Assembly: GCA_002389265.1 (NCBI GenBank) | Contig: DGOD01000133.1 | Coordinates: forward strand, 1,309-36,448 | DNA length: 35,140 nt | Direction: 5' to 3' | Origin: Gammaproteobacteria bacterium UBA4475 | GTDB lineage: Bacteria > Pseudomonadota > Gammaproteobacteria > Pseudomonadales > Azotimanducaceae | In this document: positions 8,590-16,652 of the stretch, piece after piece | Layout: every line of letters begins with the position of its first letter | Numbering within the stretch: position 1 is the stretch's first letter | Program-made: the position numbers and the translations under genes | Notes under the pieces: model-generated | Told to the model about the DNA's origin: nothing | The model's database searches: none | What the model saw: the letters and a program-made list of their open reading frames with translations, nothing else

Positions 8590-8992
8590 CCCGCAAGACA
8601 TCGTCATGGGCTTTGACTTCGGTACTAAGAAAATCGGTATCGCCATTGGTCAGGGTCTCACTGGCTCGGCCACACCTATCGCCATTGTGGCCGCACGAGA
8701 CGGCATACCCAAATGGGCTGAGATAGAAGCTCTGCTTGACACTTGGGCACCTAAATTGCTGGTCGTCGGACTCCCTTTACACATGGATGACTCGCCGAGT
8801 CCATTATCCGTTCGCGCTGAAAAATTTGCTCGGCGGCTCACTGGGCGTTTTAATATTCCCCACCAAACTGTAGACGAGCGCCTCTCTAGCTTCGCTGCAA
8901 AAGGCATGGGGGATCACGGTAGCCCTGTCGATGATATTGCCGCGCAGTTAATTCTCGAAACGTTTTTTCGCAGCCAACCTGATCCTCAGTGA
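8582..8992 (+). CDS. ruvX: RuvX/YqgF RNase H-fold nuclease
   Basis: Putative Holliday-junction resolvase-like nuclease, also linked to 16S rRNA 5'-end maturation (YqgF), 136 residues (E. coli 138). RNase H-fold features: MGFDFGTKKIGIAIGQ with catalytic Asp12, LLVVGLPLHMDDSPS, VDERLSS with the conserved Glu, and the C-terminal DDIAAQLILETFF acidic helix. It overlaps yqgE by 8 bp and is the last gene of the gshB run. In Pseudomonas the next genes are pyrR-pyrB-pyrC; here the run ends and meets convergent pilU 37 bp later. Confidence 0.93.
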   Translation: MINPQDIVMGFDFGTKKIGIAIGQGLTGSATPIAIVAARDGIPKWAEIEALLDTWAPKLLVVGLPLHMDDSPSPLSVRAEKFARRLTGRFNIPHQTVDERLSSFAAKGMGDHGSPVDDIAAQLILETFFRSQPDPQ

Positions 8993-9029
8993 AGGCGAAG
9001 CCCGCGGCGGAACACTCGAAAAGCAGCCA

Positions 9030-10169
9030 TTAACGACGCCGCTCATGGTCCTCACTACTAGGTTCCAATGACAAGCTCCCCGTAGCCGAATCTACCACAG
9101 GACCATTCCCTGCCAATTTGATCATCAGCCGCAGGTCGTTAGCAGAGTCTGCCGCAGCAAGGGCAGACTCATAGGTAATATCTCCCGTTCGAAACAACGC
9201 GTACAGAGCCTGATCAAAGGTCTGCATTCCTTGCTCGTTAGACTTGCCCATCAATTCCTTCAAGGAGTGCACCTCACCCTTGCGAATCATATCGGCCACC
9301 AGCGGTGTATTAATCAGCACTTCAATAGCCGCACGACGACCCTTGCCATCGATAGTGGGCATCAGTTGCTGAGCAATCATACCGCGCAGATTCAGCGATA
9401 GGTCCATCCAAACCTGCCGATGGCGGTCCGCTGGGAAGAAGTTAATAATCCGATCCAGGGCTTGATTGGCGTTATTAGCATGCAGGGTCGCCATGCAAAG
9501 GTGTCCGGTTTCAGCGAAGGTCAGGGCATAGTCCATGGTCTCACGAGTTCGCACTTCACCGACCATAATCACGTCAGGCGCCTGACGTAGGGTGTTCTTC
9601 AGCGCCACATCAAAGCTTGGCGTATCCACGCCCACCTCACGCTGGGTCACCATACAGCCCTGATGTTCATGGATAAATTCAATGGGGTCCTCGATTGTGA
9701 TGATGTGCCCCTTACTGTTGGCATTGCGATGACCAATCATGGCGGCCAGTGATGTAGATTTACCGGTGCCGGTGGCGCCCACAAAAATAAGTAAGCCGCG
9801 CTTCGACATGGCTAGATCTTTGACAATGGCCGGTAATTTCAAGTCATCCACACTGGGAATATGGGTTTCTATACGCCGCAAGACCATGCCAGCAAAATTC
9901 CGCTGATAAAAAGCGCTGATTCGAAATCGCCCAGCAATAGGCGAGTGGATAGCAAAGTTACACTCCCGCTCAGCCTCAAATTCCTGAACCTGCGCTTCGG
10001 TCATGGTGCTGTGAACCATTTCGCGGACTTGCTCGGGCGTTAAGGGGGTTTTCAGTAAAGGCAGCATACGTCCGCTGACTTTCACCGAGGGCGGCAAGCC
10101 GGCGGTAATAAATAGATCCGAGGCTCCCCGCTCCACAACCACCTTCAGTAACTTGTCAAAATCGATCAT
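9030..10169 (-). CDS. pilU: Type IV pilus retraction accessory ATPase PilU
   Basis: PilT-like hexameric ATPase that supports retraction of type IV pili at the inner membrane, 379 residues (P. aeruginosa 382). Walker A is GATGTGKS at residues 131-138. Other marks are SIEDPIEF-like IEDPIEFIHEHQGCMVTQRE, LRQAPDVIMVGEVRTRETMD (Walker B), ETGHLCMATLHANNANQAL, and a C-terminal GMQTFDQALYALF. MVGEVRTRE and the Ser-rich tail separate it from PilT. It starts 16 bp after the pilT stop, so the two form one operon, and it converges on ruvX. Confidence 0.95.
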   Translation of the reverse strand: MIDFDKLLKVVVERGASDLFITAGLPPSVKVSGRMLPLLKTPLTPEQVREMVHSTMTEAQVQEFEAERECNFAIHSPIAGRFRISAFYQRNFAGMVLRRIETHIPSVDDLKLPAIVKDLAMSKRGLLIFVGATGTGKSTSLAAMIGHRNANSKGHIITIEDPIEFIHEHQGCMVTQREVGVDTPSFDVALKNTLRQAPDVIMVGEVRTRETMDYALTFAETGHLCMATLHANNANQALDRIINFFPADRHRQVWMDLSLNLRGMIAQQLMPTIDGKGRRAAIEVLINTPLVADMIRKGEVHSLKELMGKSNEQGMQTFDQALYALFRTGDITYESALAAADSANDLRLMIKLAGNGPVVDSATGSLSLEPSSEDHERRR

Positions 10170-10185
10170 GGGACCTCACTGGGCT

Positions 10186-11223
10186 TTATTTGAAGTCAGC
10201 AGGTATTTTTGCTTTTTCGCGGGCTTGCTCCAGGCTAATGAGCTTCTTGTCAACGAGCGCACGCAGGCACTGATCCAGCGTCTGCATCCCCAAATTACCC
10301 CCCGTCTGAATCGCTGAGTACATCTGCGCCACCTTGTCCTCACGAATCAGGTTCCTGATCGCCGGAGTACACAGCATGATTTCGTGAGCCGCGACCCGGC
10401 CACCACCAATTTTCTTCAGCAGATTTTGCGATATGACCGCTGATAGCGACTCTGACAACATGGAGCGCACCATAGACTTCTCTGACGCCGGAAAGACATC
10501 TATGACCCGGTCGATGGTCTTCGCCGCAGACGAGGTATGCAGCGTACCGAATACCATATGACCGGTTTCTGCCGCTTCTAACGCCAGCCTGATAGTTTCC
10601 AGGTCGCGCATCTCGCCTACCAGAATAATGTCCGGGTCCTCACGCAAAGCCGACCGTAACGCTTCGTTAAAGCCCAGGGTGTCACGATGCACCTCGCGCT
10701 GATTAATCAGACACTTTTTGCTCTCATGCACAAATTCGATGGGATCTTCCACAGTCAGAATATGCTGATAGCGGTTATCGTTAATGTAATCCATCATGGC
10801 TGCGAGGGTCGTGCTCTTGCCAGAACCGGTGGGTCCTGTGACAGTGATCAGGCCGCGGGGGGTTTCTGCGATGTTCTTGAATATCTGCCCCATCCCTAGA
10901 TCATCCATGGTCAAGACCTTGGAGGGGATGGTCCGAAACACAGCGCCGGAACCGCGATTTTGGTTGAATGCATTGACTCGAAAACGCGCAATACCGGGAA
11001 TTTCAAAGGAAAAATCGCACTCGAAGATCTCCTCATAGTCCTTGCGTTGCTTGTCATTCATGATCTCATAGATTAATGAATGGACTTCTTTGTGATCGAG
11101 GGCTGGCAAATTGATTCGCCGAATGTCACCATCCACTCTGATCATTGGCGGCAACCCAGCGGATAAATGCAGGTCCGATGCCCCTTGTTTCTCACTAAAT
11201 GCGAGCAGTTCTGTAATATCCAT
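10186..11223 (-). CDS. pilT: Type IV pilus retraction ATPase PilT
   Basis: Main motor that depolymerises pilin and powers twitching, 345 residues (P. aeruginosa 344). The protein starts MDITELLAFSEKQGASDLHL. The Walker A motif is GPTGSGKS (residues 130-137, Lys136). Also present are LREDPDIILVGEMRD, the His box ETGHMVFGTLHTSSA and the AIRNLIRED retraction motif near the C-terminus. The frame is open 6 codons further upstream, but ATG 11223 matches the family start and has AAGG at a good distance. It lies with pilU downstream and is divergent from yggS. Confidence 0.97.
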   Translation of the reverse strand: MDITELLAFSEKQGASDLHLSAGLPPMIRVDGDIRRINLPALDHKEVHSLIYEIMNDKQRKDYEEIFECDFSFEIPGIARFRVNAFNQNRGSGAVFRTIPSKVLTMDDLGMGQIFKNIAETPRGLITVTGPTGSGKSTTLAAMMDYINDNRYQHILTVEDPIEFVHESKKCLINQREVHRDTLGFNEALRSALREDPDIILVGEMRDLETIRLALEAAETGHMVFGTLHTSSAAKTIDRVIDVFPASEKSMVRSMLSESLSAVISQNLLKKIGGGRVAAHEIMLCTPAIRNLIREDKVAQMYSAIQTGGNLGMQTLDQCLRALVDKKLISLEQAREKAKIPADFK

Positions 11224-11347
11224 GAGATTGGCCTTCATCAAGTAACTTATCGGCTAGTAGCATGCGGCAAGGCCATCTACGCGGCTCGCTGGCCCTGACA
11301 CAGACGCCTGAAAGGACACGACGACAGATTAAATGCTCCGAGCCAAC

Positions 11348-11368
11348 GCCTAGCGGGTAACCGCAGGC
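11348..11368. other. Stable hairpin with GNRA-type loop between pilT and yggS
   Basis: Read on plus, GCCT-A-GCGG-GTAA-CCGC-AGGC gives an 8-bp stem with one bulged A and a GTAA tetraloop. Nearby, GGCTCG (11283-11288) and CGAGCC (11339-11344) can pair around it, and GGCTAAA is repeated directly just after (11366-11379). No T-run follows on either strand, so it is not a normal intrinsic terminator. It could structure the leader RNA of either gene. Confidence 0.35.
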
Positions 11369-11512
11369 TAAAGGGCTAAATAGTATTATCGAATGAACGA
11401 AGACACCACCGTTCCACCGATGGACTGTAACCCACCGGTAATAAAATCTGACGGATAGCATAAAAGGGCAAAAAGCTGAACCGCATCACCAGACAAAGGA
11501 TCGAGTGAACTC

Positions 11513-12283
11513 TTGAGCACCACGCGAACGATAGACCATCATGACGAGGCCATTGCTGCGAATCTGACGCGAGTCCGGCAGCAAATCGTCGAACTGTCCA
11601 AACACTACAATCGAGGTACCGATTCGGTCTCGCTGCTGGCAGTCAGCAAAACCCGTCCTATTACTGACCTCCAGGCAGCACTCGCCACAGGCCAGCGCGA
11701 CTTCGGTGAGAATTATTTGCAGGAGGCGCTGGACAAGATGCTGGCCTTCAGCGAAACAGACACCGACGCTCTGCAGTGGCACTATATTGGCGCCATCCAG
11801 TCGAACAAGACGCGGCCAATCGCCGAGCACTTTGATTGGGTTCACACCCTCGCCAGCAGCAAGATTGCCGCCCGTCTGGCACATCAGCGAACCGCTGCGC
11901 GGCCGCCGTTAAACGTCCTGATTCAAGTGAATATCGACGCCGAAGACTCGAAAGCGGGTGTATTGGCCGCCGACCTGATGTCTTTGATCGACACTATTTT
12001 GCCACTGCCTAACCTGGCACTTCGCGGTTTAATGGCGATACCCAAAGCGGCCAGGACCTTAGATGCCCAACGGCGACCTTTTCGCCAACTTCGTGAACTG
12101 CTCAACACGGCCCAGCAACACTATGGCGCTGACCTGCCTGGTTTTGATCAATTGTCTATGGGCATGTCAGCCGACATAGAAGCCGCCATCGCTGAGGGCA
12201 GTACCTGGGTCAGAGTTGGTACTGCCATTTTTGGCGAACGGGCAGGCAAGGGCGACTCGACCCTGGTGCCTGAGGACGCCTAA
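11513..12283 (+). CDS. yggS: PLP homeostasis protein YggS (PLPBP/ProY family)
   Basis: Pyridoxal-phosphate-binding protein with no known enzyme activity; it buffers PLP in the cytosol. The protein is 256 residues from a TTG at 11513, the only reasonable start because no in-frame ATG exists near the conserved N-terminus. PLP lysine is Lys46 in SLLAVSKTRP. Other motifs: DFGENYLQEALDKM, WHYIGAIQSNKTRPI, FDWVHTLASSKIA, GLMAIPKAA, LSMGMSADIEAAIAEGSTWV and VRVGTAIFGER. AGGA lies about 12 nt upstream, so the ribosome site is poor. In Pseudomonas proC follows; here yggT follows after 140 bp and proC is absent. Confidence 0.93.
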   Translation: MSTTRTIDHHDEAIAANLTRVRQQIVELSKHYNRGTDSVSLLAVSKTRPITDLQAALATGQRDFGENYLQEALDKMLAFSETDTDALQWHYIGAIQSNKTRPIAEHFDWVHTLASSKIAARLAHQRTAARPPLNVLIQVNIDAEDSKAGVLAADLMSLIDTILPLPNLALRGLMAIPKAARTLDAQRRPFRQLRELLNTAQQHYGADLPGFDQLSMGMSADIEAAIAEGSTWVRVGTAIFGERAGKGDSTLVPEDA

Positions 12284-12296
12284 TAACGCGGCGTGG

Positions 12297-12326
12297 TGCA
12301 CAAAATTTTACAGCCGCGGGTATAAT
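12297..12326 (+). promoter_or_regulatory. Likely sigma-70 promoter for yggT-yggU-DUF4426
   Basis: A perfect TATAAT at 12321-12326 is preceded by TGCACA (12297-12302, four of six matches) with an 18-bp spacer. Transcription from about 12333 would leave a leader of about 90 nt before yggT. It lies just after the yggS stop, where proC would be in Pseudomonas. Confidence 0.45.
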
Positions 12327-12423
12327 TCGAGTAACATTCACACATTACCCGCTGATGAGTCTGGACTTACCAGCCGAGAACGCGCACCAAAAATGCTCAC
12401 GCAGAGCACGGATCAGGGACACT

Positions 12424-13020
12424 ATGGAACAAAATCTCGCGAACGCCGGCATCTACTTGATTCAATCATCCTTCGGCATCTATATGATCCTGTTGATGCT
12501 GCGCTTGCTGATGCAAATTTCCCGTGTGGACTACTACAATCCCGTCTGCCAGGGTATCGTCAAATTGACCGACCCGGTTATTCGGCCCTTCCGCCAGCTA
12601 TTGCCCACCATCATGGGCGTTGATCTCGCGACCCTGGCCGTGGCTTTCTGTGTTCAATTGGTCGCGGTTACATTGATCATGACGCTGGCCGGCTACCCAA
12701 TGTTTTCCGTGCTTTATATTGCCTGGGTGTTGCTTGGTATGTTCTCGACGATCTTCAACATCTACTTCATCGCCTTGGTCGTGATGGTGATTGCCAGTTG
12801 GATTGCGCCACAATCTGGCCACCCGGCGCTGAGTCTGGTCTACCAGATCGTCGAGCCGATCTGCGCCCCGGCGAGAAAATTACTACCCCCCATGGGCGGT
12901 CTTGACCTCTCGATTATCCTCGTCTTTGTAGGTCTGAATTTAATCGATAATTATTTGGTTATCGCGCCCCTGGCGCAATTTCTGGGTATTCCACCGGGTA
13001 TCATTATTGGGCTGCCCTAA
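12424..13020 (+). CDS. yggT: YggT family integral membrane protein
   Basis: Inner-membrane protein of 198 residues with two YGGT repeats, each with hydrophobic helices followed by a conserved DPVIRPFRQLLP / EPICAPARKLLPP segment. The first repeat spans about residues 12-90 and the second about 105-190, with RVDYYNPVCQGIVKLTDP in the first and NLIDNYLVI in the second. The family has been linked to osmotic tolerance and cation homeostasis, but its function is not firmly known. An in-frame ATG at 12355 would add 23 polar residues with no family match. ATG 12424 has AGGG upstream and fits homologues. yggU follows after 5 bp. Confidence 0.9.
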   Translation: MEQNLANAGIYLIQSSFGIYMILLMLRLLMQISRVDYYNPVCQGIVKLTDPVIRPFRQLLPTIMGVDLATLAVAFCVQLVAVTLIMTLAGYPMFSVLYIAWVLLGMFSTIFNIYFIALVVMVIASWIAPQSGHPALSLVYQIVEPICAPARKLLPPMGGLDLSIILVFVGLNLIDNYLVIAPLAQFLGIPPGIIIGLP

Positions 13021-13025
13021 CGGTC

Positions 13026-13301
13026 ATGTTTCGCTGGCAAGGCGAGGATCTCATTCTCGAACTCAAGGTCATTCCGAAATCAACTATTGATCGGCTCGAG
13101 GTCGATACCGATCAGTTGAAACTTAAAATCCGGGCGATGCCCATAGATGGCAAGGCGAATCAGTATTTGAAAAAATATCTGGGCAATTTATTTTCAGTAC
13201 CTCAGACCCGTGTGATGGTAGAGAAGGGCCAAAACAAGACTCACAAATCCGTGCGGATCATTCAGCCAGGCTACCTGCCGCCTTGGGTTCAGCAATGTTA
13301 G
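13026..13301 (+). CDS. yggU: YggU family protein (DUF167)
   Basis: Small cytosolic protein of 91 residues from the UPF0235/DUF167 family (E. coli YggU 96). Diagnostic segments: LELKVIPKSTIDRLE, LKIRAMPIDGKANQYL and VEKGQNKTHKSVRI. Function is unknown. It follows yggT by 5 bp and overlaps the next gene by 7 bp, so the three are probably read together. The yggT-yggU order is conserved in gammaproteobacteria. Confidence 0.92.
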   Translation: MFRWQGEDLILELKVIPKSTIDRLEVDTDQLKLKIRAMPIDGKANQYLKKYLGNLFSVPQTRVMVEKGQNKTHKSVRIIQPGYLPPWVQQC

Positions 13302-13741
13302 CCCGCGTTCAGTGGTTGCCAGTAATGCTGATGACCATGGTCGGCTGGAACCCATGCCTGGCGGATCCGCCTATTCAATGGCAAGGATATGATATCCATT
13401 ACACGACCTTGAGCAGCCGGTTGATTCCCGCTGAGGTCGCCAAACTGCATGGTATTATTCGCGCCGACAATCGAATGGTGACGAATATTTCAATCCGCAA
13501 AACCAGCGAGACAGGAGAGCAGGGTGACCCGGTCACAGCAAGCATTCACGGCACGGTCACCAATTTATTAAACCAGCAGTCTGTTCTCGACTTTACCGAG
13601 GTCTTGGAGCCCAATGCCATCTACTATTTGGCGAATCAGCTGGTAGACGAGCGCGACACCTTGCGCTATTCAATTTCCATTCAACCCCAAAGCAGTGAAG
13701 CAACTTATCTGCTGGAGTTTGGCCGCAACTATTACCAGTAA
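13295..13741 (+). CDS. DUF4426 exported protein
   Basis: Protein of 148 residues with an N-terminal signal peptide, hydrophobic core VQWLPVMLMTMVGW and probable cleavage after CLA, before DPPIQW. The mature part has the DUF4426 pattern: YDIHYTTLSSRLIPAEVA, ISIRKTS, VTASIHGTVTNLLNQ, FTEVLEPNAIYYLANQ and YLLEFGRNYYQ at the very end. It is probably periplasmic; function is unknown. The ATG at 13295 lies inside the end of yggU (7-bp overlap); a TTG at 13283 would add four residues. Pseudomonas has the same family next to rdgB, where metX and metW also lie; those are missing here. Confidence 0.85.
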   Translation: MLARVQWLPVMLMTMVGWNPCLADPPIQWQGYDIHYTTLSSRLIPAEVAKLHGIIRADNRMVTNISIRKTSETGEQGDPVTASIHGTVTNLLNQQSVLDFTEVLEPNAIYYLANQLVDERDTLRYSISIQPQSSEATYLLEFGRNYYQ

Positions 13742-13827
13742 TCCAAACCTTAAACAGACCTATATAACGAGCCAACTAGCCGTCTATCCAACAACCACTG
13801 TCATTTGAGACGGGAGTCCTGCTATCT

Positions 13828-14421
13828 ATGCACCAACCAGCGAAAATTGTCCTCGCCAGCAATAATGCCAAGAAGGTCGCCGAGCTGCTGGCCCATCTAC
13901 CCCCGCATTTCAATCTGGTGACCCAGGCTGAACTCGGCATTCCGAGCCCTGCAGAAACGGGTACAACCTTCGTCGAAAACGCCATCATCAAAGCCAGACA
14001 TGCGGCGCAAATTAGTGGCCTGGCGGCGATCGCAGACGACTCAGGGCTTGAGGTGGACGCACTGCGCGGCCAGCCCGGGATCTACTCGTCTCGATTCGCC
14101 GGCGAACTGGCCACGGACAGCGACAACAATGAACGCTTGCTGACCGCCATGACAGACATTGAGGACGACGCCCGCACCGCAAATTTCTATTGCGTCATCG
14201 TGATGCTCAGACATGCGCTCGACCCGACACCCATCATCGCCTCAGGGCGCTGGCCAGGGATCATTCTGCGCGCGCCCAGGGGCCAGCACGGGTTCGGCTA
14301 CGACCCCTTATTTTTTGATCCAGTGCTGGGTCGATGCGCGGCCGAGCTCTCACCCCAAGAGAAATACCAGGTGAGCCATCGTGGCCAAGCACTACGGGCG
14401 CTTGCGAAGGTCTTGGCCTGA
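13828..14421 (+). CDS. rdgB: Non-canonical purine NTP pyrophosphatase (dITP/XTP)
   Basis: Ham1-family enzyme that hydrolyses dITP, dXTP and ITP to monophosphates and keeps deaminated purines out of DNA, 197 residues (E. coli 197). Motifs: IVLASNNAKKVAELL (substrate Lys), TTFVENAIIKARHAA, AIADDSGLEVDALRGQPGIYS with metal-binding Asp70/Asp71, GRWPGIILRAPRG, HGFGYDPLFFDP and LSPQEKYQVSHRGQAL. Its stop shares one base with the hemW start (TGATG), so translation of the two is likely coupled. GGGAG lies about 12 nt before the ATG. Confidence 0.96.
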   Translation: MHQPAKIVLASNNAKKVAELLAHLPPHFNLVTQAELGIPSPAETGTTFVENAIIKARHAAQISGLAAIADDSGLEVDALRGQPGIYSSRFAGELATDSDNNERLLTAMTDIEDDARTANFYCVIVMLRHALDPTPIIASGRWPGIILRAPRGQHGFGYDPLFFDPVLGRCAAELSPQEKYQVSHRGQALRALAKVLA

Positions 14422-15548
14422 TGCTCACGTCTCCCACCATAGGGCTGTACATCCATTTTCCTTGGTGTACACGCAAGTGCCCCTATTGCGATTTCAACTC
14501 TCATGCCGTGAGCGGTCAGATACCAGAGACCGCTTATATCCAGCAATTACTGCAGGACCTCGATCAAGACCTGGTTTTGCTCGACGACAATCCCACAGTG
14601 ACGTCCATTTTCCTCGGCGGGGGCACGCCAAGCCTGTTCCAACCTGCCGCGATCAACACCTTGCTCATAAGTATCCAGCAGCGTCTGAAACTAGACCCAC
14701 GGGTAGAAATAACCCTGGAAGCCAATCCAGGAACCACGGATTACGCCAAATTCAGCGGTTATGTGCAGGCGGGTGTGAACCGCCTGAGTATGGGGGTCCA
14801 AAGCTTTAACGATATACAGCTCAAAGCGCTGGGACGCATCCATTCCGCTGCTGAGGCCAGTCGTGCCTTTGCCGCCGCCCGCGCCGCTGGCTTTGAAAAT
14901 ATTAACATTGATCTGATGCACGGCTTGCCAGGCCAGACATTCAGCGCGGCGATGCAGGACCTGGAACAAGGGCTGAACCTAGAACCTGAACATTTGTCCT
15001 GGTATCAGCTGACGATCGAACCCAATACTGGCTTCTACCGTTACCCTCCAACCCTGCCCGATGACGATGCCCTTTGGTCGATCTATAGTGAAGGGCTCGT
15101 GCGACTCAAAGCTCGGGGCTTCGAGCGCTACGAGATTAGTGCATTCGCTAAAGACGCGCGGTTGAGCGCCCATAACCTCAACTACTGGCGATTCGGCAAC
15201 TATCTGGGCATTGGCGCTGGCGCGCACGGCAAACTGTCAAGCGATGGTCAATTGTTACGCACCACCAAGACCCGAGTCCCCGCCGACTACCTCAAAGCCC
15301 CAAACCGGCGCAGCTCACCCATTGCTGACGCCAGCCTGCAGCTGGAATTTTTGATGAACAGCCTGCGCTTAACCGCCGGGTTTGATTGGGCGACCTACGA
15401 AGCAAATACTGGACTGGATAGGGCAGGGCTGAACCGTTTTGTCACGCAAGGGCAGGCCAAGGGGCTGCTGAATTTGACGTCAGAGGGCCTGCAGCCCACC
15501 ACAAGAGGCTTGCAGTTTCTGAATGACTTATTGCTTATGGTCGATTGA
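14421..15548 (+). CDS. hemW: Radical SAM heme chaperone HemW
   Basis: Radical SAM protein of 375 residues that handles heme in the cytosol; long misannotated as oxygen-independent coproporphyrinogen oxidase. The N-terminus LYIHFPWCTRKCPYCDFNSH carries the Fe-S cysteines 16, 20 and 23, without the extra N-terminal part and cysteine of true HemN. Other motifs: SIFLGGGTPSLF, ITLEANPGT, NRLSMGVQSFND, GFENINIDLMHGLPGQT and LSWYQLTIEPNTGF. The ATG at 14421 overlaps the rdgB stop by one base. Its 3' end overlaps the convergent trmB by 21 bp, so the two messages are complementary at their ends. Confidence 0.95.
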   Translation: MLTSPTIGLYIHFPWCTRKCPYCDFNSHAVSGQIPETAYIQQLLQDLDQDLVLLDDNPTVTSIFLGGGTPSLFQPAAINTLLISIQQRLKLDPRVEITLEANPGTTDYAKFSGYVQAGVNRLSMGVQSFNDIQLKALGRIHSAAEASRAFAAARAAGFENINIDLMHGLPGQTFSAAMQDLEQGLNLEPEHLSWYQLTIEPNTGFYRYPPTLPDDDALWSIYSEGLVRLKARGFERYEISAFAKDARLSAHNLNYWRFGNYLGIGAGAHGKLSSDGQLLRTTKTRVPADYLKAPNRRSSPIADASLQLEFLMNSLRLTAGFDWATYEANTGLDRAGLNRFVTQGQAKGLLNLTSEGLQPTTRGLQFLNDLLLMVD

Positions 15549-16217
15549 GGCGTTTCCTGCCGCCGTCCACGCAAGATCAAAAACCTCATGACCCAGACGT
15601 ATGCCCCGACGCTCATATTTAGTCACGGGCCGAATCGGTGGCTCACAGGCAACGAAACCGGTATTCAAAGCCACGGTCTCCTGCACAACTTCCGCATAGG
15701 GCGCCCAGTCGGTCGCAATATGCAGCACGCCCCCTGGCTTGAGCCGACCCAATGCTAAGGCGACAAAGGCTTCATTGATAAGACGGCGTTTATGGTGGCG
15801 CTTCTTATGCCAAGGATCGGGAAAAAACACCTGCAGACGATCGAGGGAATTCGCAGGCAAAGAGTGGGTCAAGACATCCACGGAATCGGCACAAAAGACT
15901 TTCAGATTTTCCACACCGGCTGCCGCTGCCAGATGGAGCAGGTGACCCACCCCCGGGCGGTGCACTTCAATACCGATAAAGTTCATATCGAGATGTTGCT
16001 GCACCATCTCAAACAACGAATCCCCCATACCAAAGCCAATCTCAAGGACCAAAGGCGCGTTCTTCGGAAACAGTGTCTGCGGCACTACTGGGGTCGTCGT
16101 TGGCTCTAACCCATAGCTTTGCCATTGGGTTTCCAGCGCATGTAGCTGTCCAGGGGTCATACGGCCGGCACGAATAACGTAGCTGCGAATCTGTCTGGGA
16201 TCGAAGGCGATAGACAC
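15528..16217 (-). CDS. trmB: tRNA (guanine-N7-)-methyltransferase TrmB
   Basis: Adds m7G at position 46 of tRNAs using SAM. The protein is 229 residues from a GTG at 16217 (E. coli 239). Family motifs: SYVIRAGRMTPGQ, SAM-binding LVLEIGFGMGDSL (residues about 57-68), FIGIEVHRPGVGHLL, CADSVDVL, FFPDPWHKKRHHKRRL and IATDWAPYAEVV. The frame is open upstream through the DUF423 gene, but GTG 16217 shares one base with that gene's TAG stop (TAGTG). It also gives the right length, so I take it as the start with coupled translation. The 3' end overlaps hemW by 21 bp. Confidence 0.93.
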   Translation of the reverse strand: MSIAFDPRQIRSYVIRAGRMTPGQLHALETQWQSYGLEPTTTPVVPQTLFPKNAPLVLEIGFGMGDSLFEMVQQHLDMNFIGIEVHRPGVGHLLHLAAAAGVENLKVFCADSVDVLTHSLPANSLDRLQVFFPDPWHKKRHHKRRLINEAFVALALGRLKPGGVLHIATDWAPYAEVVQETVALNTGFVACEPPIRPVTKYERRGIRLGHEVFDLAWTAAGNASIDHKQ

Positions 16218-16597
16218 TAGACTGCCTTTTGCCAAACGGCCACGCCAAGCAGGCTCCAGCCGATCAAGAAACCCAGACCGCCCAACGGCGTGATAGGCCC
16301 AAGCCAACTCCAACCCGACAGCGCTAGCAAATAAAGGCTTCCGGAGAACAGCACGATACCCGCCATAAAGGCATAACCGGCGCCTTGCAGGGCCCAATGA
16401 CGATCCCATAGCAACATCAGCAGGCCGACGATCAACAGCACAAGCGTGTGACTCATCTGATAACCGACGCCTGTTTCAAAGGCACTCATCAATTTTGGAT
16501 CGAGACGTCCGCGCAGCCCATGGGCTGCAAAAGCGCCCAGGCCGACGCTGAGGAAACCGCTTATTGCGGCAAACAGTAAAACCAATTTAGGCGTCAT
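16217..16597 (-). CDS. DUF423 (YgdD-like) membrane protein
   Basis: Small inner-membrane protein of 126 residues from the DUF423/YgdD family. It shows about four hydrophobic helices and the conserved GFLSVGLGAFAAHGLRGRL, FETGVGYQMSHTLVLL, FMAGIVLFSGSLYLLAL and ITPLGGLGFLIGW. Function is unknown. A TTG at 16615 would add six residues; ATG 16597 places the hydrophobic segment close to the N-terminus as in homologues. It lies 55 bp after rpoH and overlaps trmB by one base. Confidence 0.9.
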   Translation of the reverse strand: MTPKLVLLFAAISGFLSVGLGAFAAHGLRGRLDPKLMSAFETGVGYQMSHTLVLLIVGLLMLLWDRHWALQGAGYAFMAGIVLFSGSLYLLALSGWSWLGPITPLGGLGFLIGWSLLGVAVWQKAV

Positions 16598-16652
16598 GTG
16601 GTGTGACCGTGGCAATGGTTATGCGGGGTGGCGAACCCCCAGGCACTAACGC

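Noticed and set aside
11283..11368. Resemblance of TAGCGGGTAACCGC to the 3' part of a GEMM-I (cyclic di-GMP) riboswitch upstream of type IV pilus genes
   Set aside because: The essential 5' elements (CACAGGGCAAACC and GGGACGCAAAGCC) are absent, and the matching strand faces yggS rather than pilT. The match is a short hairpin only.
16598..16652. GGGG-N7-CCCC and AGGC-N6-GCCT hairpins between rpoH and the DUF423 gene as a terminator
   Set aside because: Stems are short and no T-run follows; the downstream genes look co-transcribed.
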